This document shows, piece by piece, positions 36,067 to 44,275 of a stretch of DNA of 64,000 nt. The first letter of the stretch is position 1. Every line of letters starts with the position of its first letter. The position numbers and the translations under genes are program-made. The DNA is from Burkholderia sp. PAMC 26561 (GTDB lineage: Bacteria; Pseudomonadota; Gammaproteobacteria; Burkholderiales; Burkholderiaceae): NCBI RefSeq assembly GCF_001557535.2, contig NZ_CP014315.1, positions 1-64,000 on the forward strand. Direction: 5' to 3'. The notes under the pieces are model-generated. The model was given only the letters and a program-made list of their open reading frames with translations. It was not told the DNA's origin and did no database searches.

Positions 36067-37050
36067 TCAATAAGTCAGGCCGAGACTCACCGTCCAGCCG
36101 CTGACGTGGGGACCAACCAGATACGCCCCGCCCACGCGCACGTGTTTGGCCTGAGCGTCGTCTCTTGAGATGGGAAGGTCGAATCCACCGCCGATGTTCG
36201 CCAACGTCGAAAACCCGAGCGCGCTGTGATTGGCCCCGAAGAATCCGCCGTATCCCGCATTGACGACATAATTCAGCGGGCGGGCAAATAGCTGAGCGCC
36301 GGTCGGTCCTGTGTAAGCCGACTGGATCGACCATGAACCGGCCGTTTCCCTGAATCGCAACAAGGGATCCGACTCGTCAAAGCTGGAGATCCACGACCAC
36401 GCGATATGCCCGCGAATCGTCAGCGTCTGTGCTGACGCTATGTTCGTCGTCCATTCGAGCGCGGCGTTCGGCGTGACCAGCCACGCATTCTCGTGCCAGT
36501 TGAACAACGGCCCGTCGGTGAGAGGTTTAAGGCCGGCGGCCGCACCCTTATACGAAGCGTCATTGAGCAACCTGGCCATGCTCAGGTCCAGGCCGGGCTC
36601 GAATGTGAATCCATATCCGAGTTTGCTTTTCAGGAACAGACCGCCCGTTGCGCTGAAGGCCGACCACTTGCTCGCGACACTGCCCGGCGCGCCGTCCAGG
36701 CCGCCAATCGCGAGTTCGTCCTTTTCGCGAAAGTAACCACCGGAAACCCGCCAGCCAATACTGTTTTGATCGGAGAAGGTAAGCAGACTACCCTCATAGG
36801 GAATTCGCGTGATGGTGAATGAATGGGGAGCGACACCATTCGAGATGTCGAGGTGTGCGGAGCTGATGTCCGGGGATGCGGTCAAGTTCAGGATTTGCGA
36901 ATAACCTGACCCGAGACGCGCAGCGCCGATGAGATCGCGGCTGGATTGCGCAACGGCATATGCCGCGTGTGTGACGATCGAAAGAACGACAAAGAACCGG
37001 ACCACAAGGACCGGCGCAAGGTTACGGTGGTTTCGGGCCGAAGATCGCAT
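36067..37050 (-). CDS. Outer-membrane beta-barrel protein (autotransporter-barrel-like)
   Basis: 327 residues from the ATG at 37050, with GGAGAG seven bases upstream. A signal peptide is visible (VLVVRFFVVLSIVTHAAYA, cleavage after AVA-Q). The mature protein is a series of alternating amphipathic strands such as SIGWRVSGGYFREKDEL, GGLFLKSKLGYGFTFEPGL and LTIRGHIAWSWISSF, and the last residues SGWTVSLGLTY end in an aromatic, as needed for Bam-mediated insertion. It resembles stand-alone autotransporter-type barrels. Ligand and role are unknown. Confidence 0.65.
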   Translation of the reverse strand: MRSSARNHRNLAPVLVVRFFVVLSIVTHAAYAVAQSSRDLIGAARLGSGYSQILNLTASPDISSAHLDISNGVAPHSFTITRIPYEGSLLTFSDQNSIGWRVSGGYFREKDELAIGGLDGAPGSVASKWSAFSATGGLFLKSKLGYGFTFEPGLDLSMARLLNDASYKGAAAGLKPLTDGPLFNWHENAWLVTPNAALEWTTNIASAQTLTIRGHIAWSWISSFDESDPLLRFRETAGSWSIQSAYTGPTGAQLFARPLNYVVNAGYGGFFGANHSALGFSTLANIGGGFDLPISRDDAQAKHVRVGGAYLVGPHVSGWTVSLGLTY

Positions 37051-37194
37051 GCGGGTTCTCTCCGTATGGCGAGACATACCCGCCAGGAAAGCAATTTACC
37101 GCACGCGAGTCCGGGGTGGTTTGTCTTGAACCGCTTATCTCGATCCACTTTCAGTCGAGGTACTTCCCCGAACCAGGGGCTATCGCCCGATGAA

Positions 37195-37953
37195 TCACCA
37201 CGGGATCGTCACATCGTTCCATCGTGTGAACGTTCCTGTCGGGCTGTCCGCATCCAGCATTGCAACGCGGACCACCTCGCGCGCCCCTTCCTCGACAGTA
37301 TCGGTGCCCGCATAGCCGTTGAGGTTCGTCTTGGTAAAACCTGGAGAAACGGCGTGGACCTTGATGCCCTCCTGCTCCAGTTCGATAGCCATGGCGACCG
37401 TCAAGGCATTGAGCGCCGTCTTGGACGCGGGGTAGACGGGCCCAAAGATCCCGCGATACGGGAAAGCCGGGTCCAGATTCGTCGTCAACGACCCGACGCC
37501 GCTCGATACGTTGATGATGCGGGCACCCGGCGTCTTGCGCAAAATTGGCAGCATGGCCTGATACACGGCAAGCACACCGAAGACATTGGTGTCCCACACT
37601 GCGCGCATTTCATCGAGAGATACATTGCTCGGTCGTGTCGTGCTCGAATACTCCTCGACGGTCTGCCCGGGCTGCTTCTTCGTGTTCGAAACGGCCGCAT
37701 TCTGGATGAGCAGATCGAGGCGGCCAAATTCATTCCGAACCCGCTCGGCAGCGGATGCGATCGAAGCATGATCCGTCACGTCGAGTTGAAGCGCGACAGC
37801 GCCGGCACCCACTTCGCTGGCCGCCACCTCACCGCGTTCAGGGTTGCGCGATCCGACCAGCACCGTCAGACCGCGCGCCACGAGTTCCTTCGCGATCTGA
37901 AGACCGATTCCCTGATTGGCCCCGGTCACAAGAGCAACGCGTTTGTCATGCAT
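37195..37953 (-). CDS. Short-chain dehydrogenase/reductase
   Basis: 252 residues from the ATG at 37953 (AAGGAG six bases upstream). The cofactor motif is TGANQGIG, the structural NAA reads QNAAVSN, Ser lies in INVSSG and the catalytic Tyr-Lys in YPASKTALN. Arg after the second strand (GSRNPERG) suggests NADP(H). The closest recognisable group is the carbonyl-reductase-like SDRs that reduce small ketones and aldehydes. A second SDR gene lies 64 bp upstream on the same strand. Confidence 0.9.
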   Translation of the reverse strand: MHDKRVALVTGANQGIGLQIAKELVARGLTVLVGSRNPERGEVAASEVGAGAVALQLDVTDHASIASAAERVRNEFGRLDLLIQNAAVSNTKKQPGQTVEEYSSTTRPSNVSLDEMRAVWDTNVFGVLAVYQAMLPILRKTPGARIINVSSGVGSLTTNLDPAFPYRGIFGPVYPASKTALNALTVAMAIELEQEGIKVHAVSPGFTKTNLNGYAGTDTVEEGAREVVRVAMLDADSPTGTFTRWNDVTIPW

Positions 37954-38017
37954 GGCAATCTCCTTGTCATGTTGCGCCGTAGCGCATAGAAGCGATTTTC
38001 GTGTTTGCTCCGGGCGC

Positions 38018-38767
38018 TCAGCCAACCTCGGCCGCCCATGCTTCGGCGTCGGCGCCGGCCGGGATGCGCATCGGAGACGACGGATCGGTTGCCGCGCGCC
38101 AGACGGCTTCGGCAACGTCCTGTGACCGGGTGGTCGGTGCAGACGTGTCCTGGAACTGCGCGAAGACTTGCTTGACGACACCGGCGTAAGCCTCGTGGTC
38201 GAGACCATGCATGTGCGCGTGGGCGTTGTCGGCGAACCGGGTATCGGGCGCACGGCCCGGCAGCACCAGGCGCGCCCGCACGCCGAAGGGCTCGAGTTCC
38301 AGCGCCATTGCCTCGGTGAAGGCGTTTACCGCCGCCTTGCTTGCGCGGTAAGCGGAGATCAAAGGCATTGCCCTCAGCGTGACGCTCGACGTCACATTTA
38401 CTACGACGCCGGCCTTGCGTTCCCGGAACTGCGGCAGCACCGCCTGCGTCACCGCGATCGTGCCAAACGTGTTGGTCTCGAAGATGCCGCGCACGGTCGC
38501 AATCGGGGTGAACTCCGCCGGAGATGCCGCACCGATGCCCGCGTTGTTGACAAGGACGTCGATAGGCCCGGCCGCCTCAATAGCCTTGCGGATGCTTTCC
38601 GGATCCGTGACGTCGAGCGCCAGCACGCGCAGCCGCTCTGAAGGCGGCAGTACATCGGCGCGGGGCGTGCGCATCGTGGCGATGACTTGCCAGTCGCGGG
38701 CCAGGAAATAGCGGGCTGTTTCAAGGCCGAATCCGGAAGAGCAACCCGTGATCAGTACGGTTTTCAT
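38018..38767 (-). CDS. Short-chain dehydrogenase/reductase (classical, oxidoreductase type)
   Basis: 249 residues from the ATG at 38767 (AAAGGAG five bases upstream). TGCSSGFG, NNAGIGAA, VNVTSSV and the catalytic YRASK are present. The group includes many broad-range oxidoreductases annotated only as SDR. It is divergent from an AraC-type regulator gene 105 bp away, which probably controls it and perhaps the downstream SDR gene. Confidence 0.9.
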   Translation of the reverse strand: MKTVLITGCSSGFGLETARYFLARDWQVIATMRTPRADVLPPSERLRVLALDVTDPESIRKAIEAAGPIDVLVNNAGIGAASPAEFTPIATVRGIFETNTFGTIAVTQAVLPQFRERKAGVVVNVTSSVTLRAMPLISAYRASKAAVNAFTEAMALELEPFGVRARLVLPGRAPDTRFADNAHAHMHGLDHEAYAGVVKQVFAQFQDTSAPTTRSQDVAEAVWRAATDPSSPMRIPAGADAEAWAAEVG

Positions 38768-38872
38768 GTGAACTCCTTTGTTGGGGTGGTGTGCGTATGG
38801 CTCCCACGATAGACCGCCGAACCAGTACTTGCTACAATCAAAAGTCCGAATTTCATCTGCAGGAGTCCGGCT

Positions 38873-39790
38873 GTGATCGACCCTTTGGCCGAAGTCGTGC
38901 TGCTGCTGCAGCCGAACGCCCGGTTTTCCAAACTGGTTTTTGGCGCCAGTCCCTGGCGCGTGAACCGCTCCGATGCCGGCCAGCCGTCCTATTGCGTGGT
39001 GCTCGAGGGCGGGTGCCGGGTTGCGATTGACGGACACGAGCCAATCGAGCTCATCTCCGGCGACTTCATGCTGATTCCCGCCGCGTATGGCGTTGCAATG
39101 TCCAGCCTCGTGCCGCCACCCCCGGGCGTCGAGACGCTGGCGCCCACCGCGCTCGGCAACAATGAATTCAGGATCGGGGACGCTGACAGCCCCATCGATA
39201 CGCGGTTGATGGCGGGTCACTGCAGCTTCGGTTCACCGGACGCGTCCCTGCTGGTCGCGTTGCTGCCGCAAATCGTGCATGTCCGCGGCGAACAGCGGCT
39301 TGCCACTCTCGTGCAACTGGTAAGAGATGAATCACGCGGACAGCGGCCCGCTCGCGAGGTCGTGCTGTCGCGGTTGCTGGAGGTGCTGCTTATCGAGGCG
39401 TTGCGGTCCACGGCTGAGACGACGGCATCGCCGGGCCTGGTGCGGGGACTGTCCGATGCGCGCCTTGCGGCCGCGATCCGCGGTATGCACGCACAGCCGA
39501 CGCGAGCATGGACGGTTGCCGAGCTCGCAAAAGAGGCCGCGCTGTCGCGATCGACCTTCTTCGAACGCTTCAACCGGGCGGTCGGCGTGGCGCCAATGGA
39601 ATATCTGCTCACCTGGCGCATGGCGCTTGCGAAAGACCTGCTGCGCCGAAGTGAAGGCCGTGTCGCCGAGATCGCACAGCGCGTGGGCTACAGCTCCGCG
39701 AGCACTTTCAGCGTCGCCTTCACGCGGCACGTCGGGCGGCCGCCGTCGCAATATGCGCGCGAGGAACAGGTCGTCACCGACGACACGTGA
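38873..39790 (+). CDS. AraC-family regulator with cupin-type N-terminal domain
   Basis: 305 residues from a GTG at 38873 with AGGAG seven bases upstream. The N-terminal half is the cupin domain of AraC regulators that sense small molecules (YCVVLEGGCRVAIDG, GDFMLIPAAYG). The C-terminal half has two helix-turn-helix motifs: WTVAELAKEAALSRSTFFER and VAEIAQRVGYSSASTFSVAF with GRPPSQYAR. It is divergent from the SDR gene and likely its activator. Confidence 0.92.
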   Translation: MIDPLAEVVLLLQPNARFSKLVFGASPWRVNRSDAGQPSYCVVLEGGCRVAIDGHEPIELISGDFMLIPAAYGVAMSSLVPPPPGVETLAPTALGNNEFRIGDADSPIDTRLMAGHCSFGSPDASLLVALLPQIVHVRGEQRLATLVQLVRDESRGQRPAREVVLSRLLEVLLIEALRSTAETTASPGLVRGLSDARLAAAIRGMHAQPTRAWTVAELAKEAALSRSTFFERFNRAVGVAPMEYLLTWRMALAKDLLRRSEGRVAEIAQRVGYSSASTFSVAFTRHVGRPPSQYAREEQVVTDDT

Positions 39791-39853
39791 TCCGGAAGCG
39801 ATGACGCATCAATGGGCGTCGCTTCGACGATGCCATCGAAACCCGATTAAGCA

Positions 39854-40714
39854 TCAAGTCGTGCTCTCGACAGGTTGCGCAGCCGCGGACATCTTCCGGA
39901 TGCGGTCCGCGATCGCGGCATCGACCGGTGTGTAGACGATCAATCCGAGATCCGGCCGGCCATCGACTGAAAACGATGAGTATTCCAGTTCAACAGTCCC
40001 GAGCTCCGGGTGCATCAGTTCCTTCGTTCCGTCTCCGTGACCGTGCACCTCGTTCTCCCGCCACAGGACTTCGAACTCCGGACTGGCCCTGCAAAGCTCG
40101 TCCACGAGTTCATTGACCTCAGACACGGCACCCGCCCGCGCGGCATCCGCCCTGAACGCACCGACAACAAACCGGGCGATGTTTTGCCAGTCATGCTGCT
40201 TGGCGCGAATAGCGGGATTGCAAAACAGGAAGCGCAAGATGTTGCGCTGATCTGCCGGCAGTGCGCCATAGTCGGTCAGCACGATGGCCGCGGCACGGTT
40301 CCACGCAACGACGTCCCAGGTAGCGGTCTTGATCAGAGCGGGACTTCCATCGAGCGAATCGAGCAGGCGCTGCAGCCGGGGACTGACACCGTCTACAGAC
40401 GTATAGCGGACTTCCGGCGGCCGTCCCAGCCCCAATACGAAAAGATATTCGCGCTCCGGCTCCGTCAGCATCAACGCGCCGGCGATCCGGTCCAATACGT
40501 CTGACGATGGCGCGCCGCCACGTCCCTGTTCCAGCCACGTGTACCAGGTCGGGCTGATATGCGCCCGCAATGCAACCTCTTCCCTGCGCAACCCCGGCGT
40601 GCGCCTGGGTCCCGAAAACCCGAACGCGGCCGGGTCCAGCCGCGTTCGGCGGTTGCGTAGAAAGACTCCTAAGGAACTGGGCGTGCTGATCGGCATGAGG
40701 ACCCTGTTAGTCAT
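39854..40714 (-). CDS. XRE-family regulator with MmyB-like ligand domain
   Basis: 286 residues (ATG at 40714; an in-frame ATG at 40696 gives 280). The helix-turn-helix starts LGVFLRNRRTRLDPAAFGF and RTPGLRREEVALRAHISPTW with YTWLEQGRG, the diagnostic of the MmyB/SCO4944 group, whose C-terminal domain (from about residue 110, GSPALIKTATWDVVAWNRAA) has a PAS-like fold that may bind fatty acids. It is divergent from the epimerase gene; the 82-bp gap carries a palindrome. Confidence 0.88.
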   Translation of the reverse strand: MTNRVLMPISTPSSLGVFLRNRRTRLDPAAFGFSGPRRTPGLRREEVALRAHISPTWYTWLEQGRGGAPSSDVLDRIAGALMLTEPEREYLFVLGLGRPPEVRYTSVDGVSPRLQRLLDSLDGSPALIKTATWDVVAWNRAAAIVLTDYGALPADQRNILRFLFCNPAIRAKQHDWQNIARFVVGAFRADAARAGAVSEVNELVDELCRASPEFEVLWRENEVHGHGDGTKELMHPELGTVELEYSSFSVDGRPDLGLIVYTPVDAAIADRIRKMSAAAQPVESTT

Positions 40715-40758
40715 CTTAATATGATGATCTCACTACTTTAAAGGAATAGAAAATCGCC

Positions 40759-40781
40759 GGATAGTAGGCTCCTTACTATCC
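40759..40781 (+). promoter_or_regulatory. Perfect inverted repeat, candidate operator of the XRE regulator
   Basis: GGATAGTA and TACTATCC are exact reverse complements separated by seven bases. The dyad lies 16 bases before the epimerase start and 45 bases from the XRE start, so a bound dimer would directly block the epimerase promoter or leader. Confidence 0.6.
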
Positions 40782-40796
40782 AGCGAGGCAACAACC

Positions 40797-41684
40797 ATGC
40801 GTATTTTTCTTACGGGCGCGACAGGATTCATCGGATCGGCTCTCGTTCCGGAACTCATTCAAGCAGGTCATCATGTTATCGGCATGACCCGTTCGGACGA
40901 TGGAGCGCGCGCACTCGAAGCCGCCGGCGCCGGGGTGCATCGCGGCACGCTGGAGGATCCCGAAAGCCTGCGCAGCGGCGCAGCGCAAGCGGATGCGGTC
41001 ATTCATACTGCGTTCGACCACGACTTCACCAAATTCGTCGAAAACTGTGAAAAGGACAAGTGCGCCATCGCCGCCCTTGGCTCCGCACTCGCAGGCTCCG
41101 ACCGGCCCCTCGTCATCACCTCGGGAACGGGAATGGGCAGCGGTCAGCACGGCGAACCGGCGCTCGAAGACGTCTTCAATACCAGTCATCCCAATCCACG
41201 TATTGCGTCGGAACTAGCCGGGAATGCGCTTCTCGAGACGGGCATCAATGTGTCCGTCGTGCGGCTGCCCCAGGTCCACAATCCATTCAAGCAGGGACTG
41301 ATTTCGCCGCTCGTCGCAGTCGCACGCGAGAAAGGCGTCTCGGCCTATGTGGGCGACGGCCTCAACCGCTGGCCAGCCGGTCACCTTTCCGATGTTGCAC
41401 GTCTCTACCGGCTCGCAGTGGAGGCAGGCAATCAGGGGGCGCGTTATCACGCAGTGGGCGAAGAAGGCATCACGAGCCGGGCTATCGCAGAATCCCTCGG
41501 CCGGGGCCTGAATCTGCCGGTCGCTTCGATCACCGCGGAGGAAGCAGCGGCACATTTCGGATGGATGGGAATGTTCGTCGGCCTCGATATGCCGGCATCC
41601 AGCGCCCTCACGCAAGCTCGATTGGGCTGGATTCCGACGGGGCCGACGCTTATCGAGGATCTGAACCAAGCGCGGTTCGTCTGA
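40797..41684 (+). CDS. Extended SDR, NAD-dependent epimerase/dehydratase-like
   Basis: 295 residues. The nucleotide-binding motif is FLTGATGFIGSALVPEL; the usual catalytic YxxxK is absent, and the region expected to hold it reads HPNPRIASELAGNAL, so the protein is of the atypical or NmrA-like kind. The C-terminal part has VARLYRLAVE and GITSRAIAESLGRGLNLP. Such proteins may reduce small carbonyls or act as redox sensors. It is the presumed target of the divergent XRE regulator. Confidence 0.82.
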   Translation: MRIFLTGATGFIGSALVPELIQAGHHVIGMTRSDDGARALEAAGAGVHRGTLEDPESLRSGAAQADAVIHTAFDHDFTKFVENCEKDKCAIAALGSALAGSDRPLVITSGTGMGSGQHGEPALEDVFNTSHPNPRIASELAGNALLETGINVSVVRLPQVHNPFKQGLISPLVAVAREKGVSAYVGDGLNRWPAGHLSDVARLYRLAVEAGNQGARYHAVGEEGITSRAIAESLGRGLNLPVASITAEEAAAHFGWMGMFVGLDMPASSALTQARLGWIPTGPTLIEDLNQARFV

Positions 41685-41755
41685 TCAGCGCGTTCGCGGC
41701 GGCCTCGGGACGTGGAACCCAAAGCAGGCCCCTGGGTGAAAACGTGACGAGACGG

Positions 41756-42604
41756 TCAGTCCGCGCGCCGACGGGCCGAAATAGCGGATGCAGTCGACAC
41801 CACCAGGTCCGCAAAGCGCTGTTCGTCGCGATCGGCGTGCCAGCGTGAGCGCGCGACGGCAATGTTCACCGCGCCGATGCCTCGGCCATGCGCGTTGGTG
41901 ATGGCCGCGGCAGTCGAGATATCGGCGACGAAATATTCGTCTTCCGTATGCGCATAGCCCTGCTTGCGGATCTGCACAAGGCGCTCCTTGATCTTGCGCG
42001 GCTGATGCACGGTGGATGCGGTGTACTGGACAAGATTGGTGCGCGCCAGGATATCGTCGACCTCTCCATCCGGCAGCGTGGCAAGGATCGCGAGACCAGG
42101 CGCCGTGCAATACGCCGGCAACCGCGAGCCTGTGATCACGTGCGCATTGAACACGTTGCGACTGACAATCCGCAGCACAAACACGATGTCGACGTCGTCG
42201 AGCACGGTCAGATTAGTGGCCTCTTCCGTCTCTGAGCCGAGTTGCTGAAGATACGGCGTGGCCCGGCTTACCAGCTCGTTGGAAGTCAGATAGTGATAAG
42301 TGAAATCGAGCAGCTTGGGCGACAGTTCGTACTTGCGGCTGTCCGGGTCCTTGAACAGGTAGCCAAGCGCCGACAGCGTGAACGTGAAGCGTTGCGTGGC
42401 GCTTGTGTCGAAACCGGTCAGTGCGGAGATTTCGGAAAGCGATAATTGCCGCTTGCTGCCGTCGAACGCGGTCAGCACGCGCATGGCCTTTTCAACCGAT
42501 TGCACGAAGAGCGATGACTCCGTCGGATCGCTCGCCTTTTCCTCGCCGGAAACGGCGAGTGGCGCATTGGACTTGCGGCGGCTGGTGGGCGGGGCGGATC
42601 TCAC
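41756..42604 (-). CDS. IclR-family regulator
   Basis: 282 residues from a GTG at 42604. The winged helix is at about residues 34-95 (SVEKAMRVLTAF, LSEISALTGFDTSATQRFTF) and the GAF-like effector domain has LPAYCTAPGLAILATLPDGE and GYAHTEDEYFVADISTAA. Family members usually control aromatic- or organic-acid catabolism. It is the last gene of a six-gene minus-strand run and follows the CoA ligase by 111 bp, so it probably controls this operon. Confidence 0.9.
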   Translation of the reverse strand: MRSAPPTSRRKSNAPLAVSGEEKASDPTESSLFVQSVEKAMRVLTAFDGSKRQLSLSEISALTGFDTSATQRFTFTLSALGYLFKDPDSRKYELSPKLLDFTYHYLTSNELVSRATPYLQQLGSETEEATNLTVLDDVDIVFVLRIVSRNVFNAHVITGSRLPAYCTAPGLAILATLPDGEVDDILARTNLVQYTASTVHQPRKIKERLVQIRKQGYAHTEDEYFVADISTAAAITNAHGRGIGAVNIAVARSRWHADRDEQRFADLVVSTASAISARRRAD

Positions 42605-42715
42605 GTTCTTGTTCTCAGCATCGGTCAGGCACGGGCTCGCATTATCGCATGTCGCTGTACAGGTATCAGAATGAGATAACTGGCTGACTGCGCCTTGCTC
42701 CGCTCTGATAGAGCT

Positions 42716-44248
42716 TCAGCGGCGCAGCCTGTCCCATGCGTTACCCACGTCCCGCGAAAGCAGATGCTTGCGGATCCGTTCGCTCGCGGTGAGTTCGAAC
42801 TGCTCGACAGCCCGGTAATATCGCGGCAGCTGAAAGCTTGCGAGGCGCTCGGAAGCCCATGCATGGAGCGCTTCCCAGTCTATGGCTGCGTCCTTGAACT
42901 GCACATCCAGAAGGATGTCCTGCTCCCCCACCAATGTCGCCACGCCAATTGCGGCGCTCGCCTTGACCGCCGGATGCCCGGCAAACACCCGCTCGATCTC
43001 CCACGCCGAAACGTTCTCGCCGCGCACCCGCATGCTGTCGGTTCGCCGTCCAATGAAAAACAGATCGCCGTCCGCGTCGCGCCGCGCGTGGTCGCCGGTG
43101 TGCAGCTTGCCATCGCGCAACGCGGCGCGGGTTGCTTCGTCGTTCTTCAGATACGCGGGCAACAACGCCCCCTCCACTTTACTTGTCAGCACGATTTCGC
43201 CGGGCTCGCCGTTCGCAACCGGGCGGCCCTGCTCGTCCAGAAGTTCGAGGTCGAACCACGGCAGCGCCTTTCCGATCGAACCCGCTTTGCCCGTTGCATT
43301 GAGCGTCGCAAAGCTCGAGCATTCGGTCATGCCGTAGCATTCCCGCAGCCGGACGCCCAGGCGCTCTTCTGTGGCGTGCCACGCGGCGGCGCCGACACCC
43401 GCGCCCCATGCCACGCGCAGTGCATGATCGCGCGGCTGTGCATCGCGGGGCAACTGCATCAGGATGTCGAGTATGCCGCCCAGGTAATGCAACTGCGTCG
43501 CGCCCGCGCGTGTCACCTGCGGCCAGAACTGCGAGGCGGAGAAGCGCGGCACCACATGCAACGTGACGGACGCGAGAAACGGCAGCAGCAGCATCTGTGC
43601 GCCGCCGATATGGCACAGCGGCTCCCACATGAAAAGACGGTCGCCGGCGCGCACGTCGGCGACCTTCAAAGCGGCTTCGCTGGCGATACGCATCATCCTG
43701 TGCGTGAACAGGACGCCCTTCGGCGCACCCGTCGTGCCGGACGTGTAGATGATGCAAAACGGATCGTGCACGCCAATGTCCGGCGTGTACAGTGTGGCAG
43801 TCGCGGCGTGTGCAGCGACATCCGGCAAGCGCTCGCGCCGCGCTTCGCCGCAATCGATCTGCGCGGTGACGGCATCGAATTCCTGATCGAATACGAAGAG
43901 CTTCGGCTCGGCATGCTGAAGCAGATACTCAAGGCCCGTTCCCCGCAGCCGGGTATTGACCGGCACCCATACGACCCCGCTCAGGATCAGCGCATAGATC
44001 AGATAGATGTGCTCCGGGCTGTTTCCGAGCATCACCGCGACGCGGTCGCCCTGTTCGATTCCGGTGTGCTTGAACCATGCCTGCAACTGTCCGATATGTC
44101 TCACCGCTTCGTCGCAGCGGATGGTGCGGTTTTCGTAATGCAGGAAGATACGCGCAGGGTCTGCAAAGAGGCCCGCCGCCAGAAGCGCAACGCAATCGAG
44201 TTCGTCTTGCGGATGACGATGTGGAAAATAATCGGAATAGCAATGCAT
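42716..44248 (-). CDS. Acyl-CoA ligase (adenylate-forming, CaiC-like)
   Basis: 510 residues. Core motifs: CIIYTSGTTGAPKG (A3), CYGMTECS (A5), KLHTGDHARRD (A7) and MRVRGENVSAWEIE (A8). The A10 segment reads TASERIRKHLL, where the Lys that orients the adenylate appears to be Arg. The protein should activate a carboxylic acid to its CoA thioester. CaiC-like enzymes act on carnitine or crotonobetaine. With the linked enoyl-CoA hydratase and ABC importer it suggests side-chain degradation of an imported acid or betaine. Confidence 0.85.
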   Translation of the reverse strand: MHCYSDYFPHRHPQDELDCVALLAAGLFADPARIFLHYENRTIRCDEAVRHIGQLQAWFKHTGIEQGDRVAVMLGNSPEHIYLIYALILSGVVWVPVNTRLRGTGLEYLLQHAEPKLFVFDQEFDAVTAQIDCGEARRERLPDVAAHAATATLYTPDIGVHDPFCIIYTSGTTGAPKGVLFTHRMMRIASEAALKVADVRAGDRLFMWEPLCHIGGAQMLLLPFLASVTLHVVPRFSASQFWPQVTRAGATQLHYLGGILDILMQLPRDAQPRDHALRVAWGAGVGAAAWHATEERLGVRLRECYGMTECSSFATLNATGKAGSIGKALPWFDLELLDEQGRPVANGEPGEIVLTSKVEGALLPAYLKNDEATRAALRDGKLHTGDHARRDADGDLFFIGRRTDSMRVRGENVSAWEIERVFAGHPAVKASAAIGVATLVGEQDILLDVQFKDAAIDWEALHAWASERLASFQLPRYYRAVEQFELTASERIRKHLLSRDVGNAWDRLRR

Positions 44249-44275
44249 GTCTTTTAAGTCGTCGATTGTGCAATG

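Noticed and set aside
42695..44257. Open frame of 520 codons on the plus strand
   Set aside because: It is a shadow of the acyl-CoA ligase, whose adenylation motifs are complete on the minus strand.
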